Assembly: GCA_011634665.1 (NCBI GenBank)
Contig: WAEK01000004.1
Coordinates: 772,001 to 836,000 of the forward strand
Source: Mortierella sp. BCC40632
Lineage: Eukaryota; Mortierellomycota; Mortierellomycetes; Mortierellales; Mortierellaceae
Reading direction: 5' to 3'
Length of the DNA stretch: 64,000 bases
The notes below the pieces were generated by a model. That model did not search any database. It worked only from the letters and a program-made list of their open reading frames with translations, and had not been told where the DNA came from. This document shows, in pieces, positions 1-11,527 of this stretch; position 1 is the stretch's first letter, and each line of letters opens with the position of its first letter. The position numbers and the translations under genes were made by a program.

Positions 1-1070
1 GCCTACAAGAAAAGAAATTAGATTGGGCCTTTCTCGTGAATTGATATTTACGCGGACGCGGCGTGGCTCTTTATGCTTACCTCCTCAGCGAATGGCTCAA
101 CGACATCCTCCGTATTAGGAATACCTTGACGGATAGCAGGGGCTCGGATACCCGAGATCAAAAGTGTAATATATTGATGCACACCATTGGGGAGCATAAG
201 GCAGACACGAAGAGTCGATCCATCGCGGATATTTTCAATGATGGCTAGAGGATAGCGAAAAGTAGACCTATCTGTTAGATCACGTCCTTTTCTTTTTTTC
301 TTTCTTTCTTTTTTTTAAAAAAAAAAAAAAAAAAAAATCGTCTTTACCTGGCAATTGCTTTCCCTTGTACTTTCCAAGAAAAGAGTCGGCATCTTCCTCC
401 AAGTTGTAGCTAGCCTTGCGAGCACCCTACAATCAGGCATGATTTGATTTTTTTCCCCCACCATAATGTCAAAGCATCAGTCTCCATGGATTTTTTTTCT
501 TCTTCTTTCAATTGAACTCGCTCTTTCCATCTCAAACCCTCTCCTCTTCTCTCAAAGGTTCATCAATCATACACTTACAGATTCAGCATCGGCCCAGATA
601 CCACGTTTGGCAGCCTGGGCCTCACCCTTGAACGAATACAATGCTTCCAAATCCGCATTCTCGGCTTCTGAAGATCGACCTTCACGAACATCTGCCCAAC
701 CTTCACGAACAATTGTCTGAGCTACATTCTCGTCGTTCAAATAGACGGAACCGTATTCACGGCCTGTGTTGGGAACCGTGTGATCAACTCGGAAGGAGAC
801 TTCTTTGCCCACCAAGAGCTTGCGAAGGAAATTGCGTGCTGCGAACGCGAAGGGCTACACAATACAGTAATAGTGTTTGAGAAAAGAAGAAAAGAGTGAA
901 TGGGGGTTGTTAAAGATCTGAAATAATGGGAGTAGTTCAGCATTGTTCATCTGAAAAGGCACAGATCAGCATGCCAGCCATGGAATAGTGACATGGGACT
1001 AAGATGAGAAGACGTGTCACATGCCAAAGAGACTGACGCGTTCCAAGGACGAGCCTTTTCTTTCTTAAAG

Positions 1071-1112
<42 letters not shown>

Positions 1113-1297
1113 GACATTCAGTAATGGAGGAGGTCATATACCTCATCAGAACGATCCTTGTTGCCGAGCTTAGGGGCCTGGATGTGGTTGAGTCCAAGGG
1201 TGCGTGTTGCTGGAGGTCCGCCGGCGCGTGGACGTCCACTAAGGACGACCATATCTGCAGAGAGAACGGACTTTACGGTAGCCTTGCCAGACGACAT
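1..1297 (-). CDS. SND1: Tudor staphylococcal nuclease (SND1), 5' part
   Basis: Partial gene running off the left edge. Tudor-SN carries tandem staphylococcal-nuclease-like folds and a Tudor domain and acts in RNA silencing, splicing and mRNA stability. Visible exons are 1142-1297, 579-854, 348-426 and 81-244, with the next exon starting at base 2; phases agree throughout. The start at 1297 gives MSSGKATVKSVLSADMVVL, the usual family N-terminus, followed by LVGKEVSFRVDHTVP and GWADVR motifs of the first SNase repeat. Exon 4 (ENIRDGSTLRVCLMLP, ISGIRAP) opens the second repeat. About 225 residues are present. Introns carry poly-A tracts on the plus strand (317-337 and 1071-1110). Family assignment is firm; the C-terminal SNase and Tudor parts lie outside the window. 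Confidence 0.93.
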
Positions 1298-1687
1298 GAT
1301 GGACAGGGAGGGGGATAGAGGAGAAAGGAAGGAAGGAAGGAAGAAGGGGAGGAGGGACGAGTAACAGAAAAAAAAAAAAAGGAAAGGAAGAATGAGAGTC
1401 GAAGAAAAAAGAGTAGAAAGGAGGATGGGGCGATGGAGAACAAAAAAGAGAATTGGGGGGATCAGAAAATATTAGTGTGCGTGTGAGAGCCAGGGGATGG
1501 GAGAGGAAGACCGTGTCGTGCAGTGGAACCTACCAGTCTGTCTGTGATGAAGCGCGCTCTTATTGGTCGGGCGACCAGCGTTGGATTCGTTGGAGACGAC
1601 TCAATTTTTAGACCACCTGAGCTCCCATCTTTTTGCTCGTTCACATTCCATCAGTCCATCTCCCCTTCCTTTGCTCGGGCCCCATTC

Positions 1688-1751
<64 letters not shown>

Positions 1752-2337
1752 TTTTTCCCTCTCTTTTAGCCAGGTTTGTAGCATCCATGACCACCTGTCG
1801 TTTAGGACGTCCATCTTATCAATAAAAAAGTTGGAGCTGCACAGGAGGCGAGAGCAGTGACCATGAGTTTGTACCCCACATCGGCCATTGGACCTTCTCA
1901 CAGCATTCTTCAGGTTGAAAGAGGGGAAATGGCAACGAAGACTGCGACAGAAGGCGACGTTGCCCGTTAGCTGGATTGAAAAATATGACTAAAAAGGTGG
2001 AATACTGTTATTTTGGCGCGTCTTGTTCCTGAAAAATGAAAAAAAAAAAAAAAAGCAACGAAATTGAGCTTGATCGAGAGATGACCTATTGTCGTGAATG
2101 CATTATCCTAGTATATCAAACACTGGATACGATAATCAGCCTCCTTCTCACCCCTCTTCTTTTCAATTGCTCCATGACGTCTGTGCGCCGTGGCTCTTGA
2201 AGCCTCAGAGATGTCCAATTTTTTTTTTTTGTAAATCTGGTTTTTATGTATTGTCGAAGTGAAAGGGACGACTATCTCTCCACGGACAGTAAATCAAATA
2301 CATGCCTTGTCCTTGTCTCTTGACATGGAGCATAGCA
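1298..2337. other. Spacer between SND1 and DAHP synthase
   Basis: Holds the 5' flank of SND1 (minus strand, reading from 1298 upward) and the 3' flank of DAHP synthase. It contains purine-rich stretches (1320-1460), a long (CTTT)n microsatellite at 1687-1752 and short A or T runs near 2038 and 2220. Open frames here are low-complexity products of the repeats. I see no gene. Confidence 0.6.
1687..1752. repeat. (CTTT)n microsatellite
   Basis: About sixteen uninterrupted CTTT units, 390 bp upstream of the SND1 start codon. It creates false Phe/Leu/Ser-rich or Lys/Glu/Arg-rich open frames on the two strands. Confidence 0.95.
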
Positions 2338-4028
2338 TTAGAGTGACATCACTCCACCATATCCGCGTTGCTTCTCCTGGTACTTGGCAATCAAAAAGGC
2401 CATATCCAACGCTTGCTCATAATTCATACGTGGGTCGCAGTGAGTCTCGTACCGCTCCAACAACTCTGCATCCGCCAATTCCATCGACCCGCCCAGACAC
2501 TCTGTTACTCGGTCTCCTGTCAACTCAAAGTGAACTCCTCCCAGATGGGTCCCGCACTGTTGATGGATCCGGATCGCTTGTGAGAGCTCCCGTGTAATGT
2601 CCATCATATGCCTCGTCTTTAGTCCCGAAAGCGATTGTTTCGTGCTATTGTGTATGTGAGACCAAGGAGTGAGCAAATCAGGACACTCGGCATCACTTTC
2701 TAAACGGCACAAAATACAGTCGTTTTACTTACTTTCCATGCATTGGGTCACAGGCCCACACAACAACGTGTCCCGAGTCTTGGACTGCCTTGATATGTCC
2801 TGGGAGATACTTGCCAACAAGATCTACTCCATACCGTGTGATCAATGTCACCTTGCCAGGCTGTCGGTCTGGATCCACCACATTCAGGAGATCTGCAAGT
2901 TCCTGAGGTGCCATGCTAGGTCCACACTTAATGCCGATCGGGTTCTCGATACCTCGGAAGTACTCCACATGCGCTCCATCCAGTTGTCTTGTCCTGTCTC
3001 CAATCCAGAGGAAGTGGGTTCCTACATTGTAGTACCTTTGTTGTGTTGGGTCATTGGGATCCGTCATCAGCCTCGTGAGAGCCTGCTCGTATTCAAGGAC
3101 GAGTCCTTCATGAGATGCAAAAATATCGACAGTTGTCAAAGTTGTCAGGAAGGAAGAGGCGCTCGCATTTGGACCAGTCGCATTGGGGTCCGCCCCGATA
3201 GTCTTCATAAAGTCAAGAGCATCTGTTAGTCGGTCAACAATTATCTGATATTCCTGTCGAAGAGTTGATGACTTGACGTGATGGAGATTCCAGTTGGATG
3301 GGTGGTGAAGGTCAGCGAATCCCTCTATAAAAGTTGAAAAAGAACCAATTTTTCATCAGTTACATCTTGTTTATCTTGCTTATCGTGTCTATCGTTGAGT
3401 CGAGTGCTCAAGGAGTACGACCGAAACTTACCAGCCAAAATGGAACGGACATAGTTCAAGGTTGCTGCTGAGTGAAAATAAGCACTATTTAGAACAAGGA
3501 TCCCAGAGAGGGTTGAGTTAAACTTTAAGATACACATCCAATTGACTCTCCTTTCTCCCCGTTCAACACACAAAGATTGATTCCCGTCCTACCCAAGTAA
3601 TCTTTCTGGGTCCGGATTCCTGTCAGCAGGGTCATAGCCATTGATGTTGTCTCCACGGTAGCTCAGGATCTCTTTGCCTTCATGCATCTCCGTGGGCTTG
3701 GACCGAGGTTTAGCATACTGACCAGCCATGCGAGCAATCCGAACAACCGGCATTCTTGAACCCCAAATGAGGACCAATGACATTTGAAGAAGGACCTTGA
3801 GCTTGGCTTCGATTGGGTTCTACAAACAAACACATTGCAGATCATGGTGGATCGTGTGGAGAAGGATAAAGTGGCCAACGTCCATCACGAGGAGATTGTT
3901 ATCAAGATAACAGTGTACCTGTGAGCATTTGAGCAACAAAGAGTCATAGAAATCTTTGGTACCAACCCCTCTCTTCCTCCAGTCGCCATCACCAGCCCCG
4001 GGAAAGAAACAGAGGAGGAGTAAGGGTC

Positions 4029-4087
<59 letters not shown>

Positions 4088-4562
4088 TAACTACCTGAGA
4101 ACAGTAATCAAACAGCTCTGCACAGTCACCACCTTGGAGCAGGAATGCTTTTCCTCGTGCCACATCCGCGAGCTGTCGTCGAAGTCGGTGGATCTAAGTG
4201 AAAAAAAAAGGCAATTTACTTCCGTGAGCGGAGAAACACAAATCTGGGAAAGAGGCCGAAGAAATGCAATGATCTTTTTCTTCTTTTTTGCTTTCCTGCA
4301 AACAGTTACTGAGTGGGAATGGAGCTAGTAAAGAGATAGCGTATCTTGAGAGCATTGATGGTCCTTATCCTTTGCTACTTACCTCTCCAGGAACGACCAT
4401 GGGTGGTAAACGCCCGACTTTGCCCAGGACCTTTTCCAGATGTGCTTGGTCCTCATACTGAACTTCTTGCTTAATAGGTTTGGACTGCCACGAGCTCGGT
4501 GTCCAGTCCTTGGCAGAGACCACCTTGGGAGGGAGTGTTGGGGTCATGGAACGAGATGACAT
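2338..4562 (-). CDS. Type II DAHP synthase (shikimate pathway entry)
   Basis: 3-deoxy-D-arabino-heptulosonate-7-phosphate synthase of the plant/type II class; it condenses phosphoenolpyruvate with erythrose 4-phosphate, the first step of aromatic amino-acid synthesis. Exons: 4383-4562, 4095-4193, 3593-3819, 3432-3484, 2733-3324, 2338-2644; 1458 nt, 485 residues, a usual length for the class. Diagnostic motifs appear in order: WTPSSWQSKP near the N-terminus, GGDCAELF (Cys and acidic metal ligands), RMAGQYAKPRS, YFHSAATLNY, SHEGL, FLWIGDRTR, GIKCGPS, WACDPMHG (split by intron 5), GTHLGGVHFELTG and ETHCDPRMN. Intron 2 contains a run of 51 A on the plus strand (4032-4082). Best-known yeasts use type I enzymes (ARO3/ARO4); type II forms occur in some filamentous fungi. 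Confidence 0.95.
4032..4082. repeat. Poly-A tract (51 nt) in a DAHP synthase intron
   Basis: Uninterrupted A run on the plus strand, poly-T in the sense of the gene, lying inside intron 2. Confidence 0.95.
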
Positions 4563-5250
4563 GTCGCTTGGGTGGAATGAATGTAGACGATGGAGAAAGA
4601 AGAAAGAAGAAAGAAGAGAAAGAGAAAGAGAGGGAGAGAGAGAAAGAAAAAGTGGAGCTCGAGGGCTTTTTTTCGTTGTCTGTGCGCGAAACTATATCCA
4701 TGCATCTTCTGATGGTAATAGTGGCTGCAAGTTTGCCAAATGGTTTAACGCACAGACGTCCTTTGGCAGTAAGATCTCTCCTTGCCACCATAGGATCAAA
4801 GGATGGTCTTGTCGATGAGTTGATACTGCGTTAATGAATCACTCATATTCTTAGGAAGTATACTTACAACGCTATAGAGTTAACTACTGAGGGCGCGGTA
4901 GTATTGAGCTCGTCGAGAAGAGCCATGTCCACAAACACAGAAATCAGGCAATCATACAACAAAACACAGTATCAAGCCAAGAGATGAATGGCAGCTAGTC
5001 AGGGTTCGGGGAGTATATGGCTCCTTGTCTATTACGATGAACGTCTATCCGGATGAGAAATCCGGCCCGCCCACTGACTCTCTTTCTGTTTACTGAGAAT
5101 GATCAAGCTCCTTGTCAAGCAATATAGTAACTGGTTTTGGTTAATGTTGGAGAAGGCTGCGAGTTACTTGATCCCACTCTTTTTTACATTTGACATGACA
5201 GAGATCTCACACCAAGGATCTCCAACTGTACTGAACTTAGCTTCCTATCT

Positions 5251-5285
<35 letters not shown>

Positions 5286-5818
5286 AGAGATCCAGATGCA
5301 AAGAGAGAGAAAGAGATAGAGATAGAAATGATGGTAATAAAATTAGGCACAGTATTAATGGGGATTCAGCAGAAGTGAAGCAAAACCGATGCTACCCATC
5401 AAGGAATAAAGCAGCTGAGGCAAAGGAAAAGACTATCCTTCATGGCAATTGCCGTTGTCAATGCCCCACGGAACCTGCAAAAAAATAAAATCGAGATGAC
5501 CAGAATTAAGGCCAAGGTCAACAGGCAGCTCCTGCTCCGACTTGCAAGGCTTTTCTCTCTCTCACAGACACCTTTTCTCTCTCACTCCATCCCTCTGTCT
5601 GTCTGTCTGTCTGTCTGTCTTTTTTTTTTTTTTTTGCACTCTCCGCCCCACCCTCCATCAAGCCCAGCATACGAGACCAGCTAGAGCAAATCGACCCCTT
5701 CACCCCTTCTCAAAGGCTGGAGAAGAGCAAGAGCAAGAATCCCACAGAACTAACAATAAAAATTATTTCGGTGACATAATTAGGAAATGTCACAATTTTG
5801 GCTGTGCCAGAGGACTGT
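4563..5818. other. Spacer upstream of DAHP synthase
   Basis: Contains the DAHP synthase promoter side and the region beyond the 3' end of the MULE remnant. It has a poly-T run (about 5252-5284), a (CTGT)n tract at about 5595-5620 followed by poly-T, and a short inverted repeat GTGACAT/ATGTCAC at 5771-5793. A 20-codon frame starts at 4932 on the minus strand and ends in a splice-like GTAAGT, but I could not extend it into a gene. Confidence 0.5.
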
Positions 5819-8521
5819 TTATTTGAGTTCTTGGGCTAAGTTCACAGTCTCCTCTAGCTTGGCAACGGTGCCTTGGAGATCCTTCCATGCACAATGGCGC
5901 TTTCTGGGACTGTCAATAATAACGCTCAGTTCACTCCAGAGTCTCTTCAACTTGGCGTAGCTATCTTTCATCTCTGCTGCTCTAGCTTCTTCCCTTTTCA
6001 TTTTCTCATCTCTTTGTCTAACTTTCCTTTGTACCTCCAGCTGGTAGATCAGGGTCTGGTGAGATAATGCTCTCTCGAGGGAATCCCTGAAGCCTTTTCA
6101 GAAAGTTTTGACTCCTGTATCCGAGTTTTCTCTGGCTCGCTCAAAGTAGGCGATTTTATGCCTACCGTAGATCCTTGCAATTAGGTACATGTGCTTGCAG
6201 GGTATCCGATGTCTCGTGTAGTCGGGACACGAACATGAGCAAAGGGCATCCTTCTCGTGATCCAAAGCTACCGAATACTCTACCCAGGAACGCTAAAGGA
6301 TTTGACAATGAACTGCAATAGTGTACAGCGGTCAGGATTAATCCCACACAGTATTAATAGAGTAGGTACCTGTTGATACATACCGCATGGGCTGCTACGT
6401 TCTCTGCAACCATTGCTTTGGCGGTACCAACATCCAATGCCATGGCTTCCTTTTCTCTCTCACCATCATACTCAGAGTGCTTCACTGGTTGAACGCCATG
6501 ATCAACCTTGAGAAGTTGAGCCTTGAAGTCTCTTTCTATCTCTCCTTGCAGCAAGAACATGACAACATCAGCCCTGTATCCAGTCTTGCCATCGAGGTAA
6601 TGAGATTTGAGGGTATGGAACCATGATTCCAATAGATTGTTTGTGTCGACATGTTGATAATTCTATTGGCGACAAAAAAGAGATTTGAGTGGAGAAGTCC
6701 ATATCTCACCCATCATAGCAAATCATTCCGCATACCTCTCGGACGAAAAGTACCCACTTCATTCTCTTTTCGCAACTAAGCCAATTTCGCTCAAGGAAAG
6801 TACAAAAGCGTTCAGTCCCTGGAAAGGCGACTTTAAACTTTTGCCACAATCCATCCAGCTCCTCATTTGATCTAGCACCGCGTATGGCTTTAAGTGCAGG
6901 CTCCATTTGGCCCCAGTGTCTCTTCTATCGGAGAGCAAGACCCGTTAATTTAATGAATGTCAATGGCTTTTGATATCATTCACGATAACTCTCGCGTACA
7001 TTGCAATCTTTTCTCATGCGCCTCTCCCATATCTGGGCCACATGGAAGAGGCAATAATAGATGGCAGTTTGAGGGAAGATGGCTTGAACAGCCTCCGTCT
7101 CTATTGGCGAGCAATCCATCATGAACTTTTTGACACTTTAAACTGGCATGTATCCTTGAGCCAGCTTAGCCACTTCTTGAGCAGAAACCTACAGACCTTA
7201 GTTAGGGACGATGCCATGGTTCAAGCTACTAGTTTTACTGGAACAGAGCCAATTTCTTACGTGGATTCGGTACTGCAAATCAAGTATGCAATGGGAAAGC
7301 CTTTCTGTAACACGACATCCTTGACGAGGATGGTAAACAAAGCCGAAGCTTCTCTGATCTTTTTGACATTAGGCATCAACGGTCTGAACACTTTATGTGT
7401 GGAGTCCATGCAAGCTATGAGGCAGTTGCGATGCATAATCTAACGGGGCACGCATACAATGAAGTAGATTAGAGTCGACTATGAATGCACTAGCATAGTG
7501 ATACTAACGTAAATTCATACTTAACCCTACCCCTAACTGGAATTTTGTGCACCATGCAATCATGTACGACTTCTCTTTGCCTTCCGTCTCGATCTGGAAC
7601 ATGCCTTCTCCTCCTCTCATCTTGATGTCCTTGATCCAGAGGTGAACGCTTTTGAAGATATCCTGGTCTTTAGTGGCCTCTTTCATCTGCCGACGATAAA
7701 ACACGCCATGCACATCCTTGTAGTTGATCAATAGACTAGAGGAGAGAGCACTGTTGTGTTCAAGCTTGTTGGAAAGGTTCTTAGTATTTGTGTAGACTCA
7801 TCACTGTTGCATTGAGTGGCAATGACTTACCAAGCAGAGGTTGTCTTCGCTGGGTATGAGTCGTTTTTGGATTCCCTTCCAGTCAAGTCCTTGGTCGACG
7901 TTCGACTTGATCCAATTTAACTCATTCGCACCCAAGGGCAAACGTGCCCTGTCTGACATAGAAGTTCCGTGGTTGTGTTTCCAATAATACTCGACAACGA
8001 CACAGTCGTTCCCCATGGGCTTCTGGATTCTGATATGCGCCTTGCATCCTGTACCAACTGATTCCCTTTGTAGATGTGTTTTACTCGAGGGCCGCCGCCT
8101 GCAATCATATCGTACTGTCCAGTCGAAGCTCCTTGGTCGGCCTGGCCCTATGTGCAATTCCTTATGAGTTGGAAGGGGGTTGTCCAAGCTTCCATTGTCA
8201 AAGACAATACTGCGAGAGTTTTCTTCGCTGCAGCGTAGCCATTGGAAGGTTATCTCGTTCTTGGTTCCAGAACTGTTTAAATCCATCGACTGAGAAGACC
8301 ATTCGAAGAGGAATAGGTGAATCAACAGGGATAGGATGAGGGCCGACAACGGCATTAATGTCATAGTCAGGCGAGTAGGGCAAGATGTCTCTGGCTGTCG
8401 GGGGATGCATTGCTGATGTGGTTGATGAGAACGATGCAATCATGCAAAAGCACCTGATATCATTTTCTGGGTCGCTTAAGCCACATTTCTCACAAGCAAT
8501 AAAAAGGCTTCTGTCTTCCAA
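5819..8521 (-). pseudogene. Decayed Mutator-like (MULE) transposase with SWIM zinc finger
   Basis: Remnant of a MULE transposase. Read on the minus strand: an N-terminal part with CKAHIRI and WKHNHG motifs (FAR1/MULE-type DNA-binding region, about 7830-8100); the DDE core with ACMDSTHK (Asp codon 7404-7406) and FMMDCSPIETEAV (Asp codon 7114-7116) followed by CLFHVAQ; NNLLESWFHTLKSHYL; a SWIM finger CSC...CKH at about 6185-6240; and a charged coiled-coil tail ending at 5819. Frame damage is clear: a one-base shift near 8240, an in-frame TAA at 7138-7140 and an in-frame TGA at 6098-6100. Several segments are joined by plausible short introns, so it is an old copy of an intron-bearing element. 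It starts head-to-head with the Fanzor-type gene. Confidence 0.85.
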
Positions 8522-8563
8522 CCTTGTCCTCTGACCCCATGCGCCATCGCAATCAGTTTCTTG
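8522..8563. promoter_or_regulatory. 42-bp divergent spacer between MULE and XPG-Fanzor starts
   Basis: Only 42 bp separate the first Met of the minus-strand transposase frame (8521) from the ATG of the plus-strand nuclease gene (8564). If both starts are right, the two genes share a bidirectional promoter or overlap in their 5' untranslated parts. No core promoter motif is recognisable. The transposase start is the weaker of the two. Confidence 0.35.
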
Positions 8564-9703
8564 ATGGGAGTCATCGGACTATGGGGATTCATTCGAAGAA
8601 AGGGGTACCACCCAAAAAATCACTCACAGCCACCGCATCCACCATCGTCCGGAACTAAGATCAGAGTTGATCTTTTATCATCCTTTTTATCCGACAATTA
8701 ACTATGCTTATTTCCATCATTACGATAAATCCATTGCTCACAAGATCCTCGAAGAGACCATCACTCGGCTTGGTGGCAAGGACGATATTGTGGTTTACAT
8801 CGACGGCGGACAAGCAAAGGAAAAAGAGGCTACTCAACTTCACCGAGCAGGGTTACGCCAAAAATCTCTTGATCGAGCTAACCATGCCCTTGATAACATC
8901 GAACAACGAGTATCAAGCAGAAAAACAGTTAAAAAGCATCACATAAACAATGTCAGCAAATATTTGCGGAAGGCGTTCCATTGGCAAGAAAGTGATCGAA
9001 GAGGATTCTTTGACTACATGTTTGAGAACGGATGGGATGTAAGATGGTGTATCACGGAAGCTGATATCGAGATCGCCACAGATTGTCAACCTCAAGATAT
9101 CGTCGTTTCAAAAGACAGCGATCTTCTTGTTTACCGTGCAGTTCGACAGCTTTTTGACGACCAATGGGCTGTTGGAAGAGAGTATGGTACCAAGTTTACG
9201 ACAAGTCGGCTGTCCTTGACTCGCTGGACTTTGATGACAATCAGCTTCTCGCTCTTGCAATTGTCAGTCATAACGATTACAGCAAAAATGTATTTTCACT
9301 TGGACTCGAATCCAATTACACAATTATCAGAGAACTTTTGGGCGAAGGTACTGTACTGGTTGCGATGAAATGAACGACTGCAACGGTATGTTCTTCCGAT
9401 TGTTTTTTTTTATCTAACTTTCTTTTTCCTCACAGACGTTGAGAAAATAGTACGGGAGTACTTGTTACACGATCGCGTTCAGTCCAAGAATATCAGCAAA
9501 GAAGATTTTGCAATTTCAACCCGGGTTTTCGCAACCCTCAAGCAGACGTCCGTTACCGCTACCAGTCCATTCAGCGAATGCGACAAGGATGTCGGTGTCC
9601 TCCGCAAACGCCTGTCAGACATCATCAAGAACCAGAGAGAGCAGCGGAGAGCAGACTATTTGGCTCGGAAAGAGAGAAGAAGGTGGGGTTAACACCTATT
9701 CCT

Positions 9704-9705
<2 letters not shown>

Positions 9706-9742
<37 letters not shown>
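9706..9742. repeat. Poly-A tract (37 nt) in an intron of the XPG-Fanzor gene
   Basis: Uninterrupted A run inside the second likely intron. The flanking exons do not rejoin cleanly in phase, so this intron may also hold an indel. Confidence 0.9.
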
Positions 9743-9743
<1 letters not shown>

Positions 9744-9970
9744 CATGTTAATCAATCTCTTTGTACATACGATACATCGATAGAGTTTGCTCGAAAATCA
9801 AGAGCCAGTGGCTACGATTAAGCATCGACCCTTCTTTACCAATGACAGACAAGGTCGAAAGAGATATTCTTACAAACAACGAAATGAAGCGACTAAGAGG
9901 TACGATCCACCAGACAAGCTGCTTCAATACCAGTGGAAACCTCACAGGGAAAATGCCGGTGCAGCCACGC

Positions 9971-10072
9971 AACTGGAGGGTAATACCAGTTCAACCATGC
10001 AACCGGGGGGGGGATGCCAGTTCGAACACGCAACCGGGAGGAAATGTCAGTTCAACCACGCAACCGGTACCT
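9971..10072 (+). repeat. 30-bp tandem repeat encoding a Gly/Ser/Thr/Gln/Pro linker
   Basis: About three and a half copies of a 30-bp unit, each starting GCAAC(C/T)GG and containing CCAGTTC or TCAGTTC. In the right frame they give ten-residue units of the type TQPGGNVSST. The second copy carries a run of nine G (10005-10013), where the frame changes by one base. The repeat lies between the PIN-like and Fanzor parts. Confidence 0.85.
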
Positions 10073-11527
10073 GCGAAGAAGATACCAAAGATCCGAAACA
10101 AGATAAAAAACGCTAGTAAAAAAAAACTGTTGCAGGAGATGGAATGGGAGCACCCCACGGTTTCCCTCGATATGGGCTCCCTCAAGACCAATGTTGAAAA
10201 GGCTGTCCCAGATCAAACACTTGCGAGCCAAGTTGTTTCATGTATCCAGAAAGCCGTCCGGGAAGCTTCTCGTGTCAAACGCCGATGCGAAGAACTCCTT
10301 GGCCGATATCTCGATGTGATAGTGTTAGCTGATGGTGACATCTGTAATGAAGACCAAGCGTTCTTAGACTATCTTTGTCCTCACGAGGATGAAGACGAAA
10401 GCACCGGCGCAAGCGACGCGATTTTGTGGAAGACTGCCCCGCAGACAAGGACAAAACAGGCGCGTTTATCCACTCACTTATGACTTATCTGTACAGCGGG
10501 AATCTCTCGACCAAGAAAAGCGGAACCGGTGCAGTAGTCAACAAGTTTATCAAGCGTCTACAAAACTCTAGGCTTTGTTACCTGAACCAGACGCGAAGGA
10601 CTTTCTCAATCCACCAAACAAAAAAGACTTTACTCCGTCGTCACTTGTGAGATCGGTAGCCAAGCAACTCGCAACTGCATTGAAGAAACACTGGCGGCAA
10701 GGCTGCCGAAAGCTCTCAGAAGAGGTTAGTAATCTTCGATATGACATCAATAATCAATATCTAGCCTGCCGAACCACTGACTCATACTTTTGTCATCAAA
10801 AATTAGCTATGCCGGCAAAGAGGACAAGGACGATGGCCCATCGTATTTAATTTCGATATGGGAATGCGGAAGCACGTCCCGGTCTTCGAGTCATTCGCGT
10901 GGTTTAACAGCCTCGTCGCCCGCCCGTGGCAGACAATCCCATTGTCACCTTTCGCAGATGGCTTTATGAATTTTACGGAGTACGAGGTGGGACAGTTTCT
11001 ATCAAAGGTACCCGAGTTACAAGCACACCTAAAGGGGATAATGGATGGTACCGAGGAGAGCGAGTTTACACAAATAGCACTTGTCCGCGATTGGCTACCT
11101 GGACAGGAACCCGGCAGCCTAATTAAGCACCTTATCTTGGATACCTCAGTGGAGGGACTCACCTCAAGACAGAAGGGAAAGGCAGGGTTAAAGGCATTGG
11201 TCCGGCACTTCACATTTCAACAGACCGAAGACCATATCAACGAACTCAGGGATCCCTCGTTTGACCCACGAGAGTACAATGAGAAAGGATACGTGTTACG
11301 AGGCTCCATTCAGACGAATGGGAGCTTGCTTCGGCTGCTTGCTTTTCAAGATACGAGAGCTCAATTCAGTTCGCTTCAAGAGATACAGTGCAGCTCGCAT
11401 GCCCAGTCGTATCACGTCGGATACCGGAGGAACTGACGGATTCTTGAAAGAAATACGAAATGTCGCAAGCTCTGTTCAGGATGTTCGTGAACTTTGGGAT
11501 TGTTCGCAAGACGAAACCAAGGACGTT

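Noticed and set aside
4842..4932. Short minus-strand frame MALLDELNTTAPSVVNSIAL ending at a GTAAGT
   Set aside because: No second exon with a matching phase and no family likeness; it may be leader sequence of DAHP synthase.
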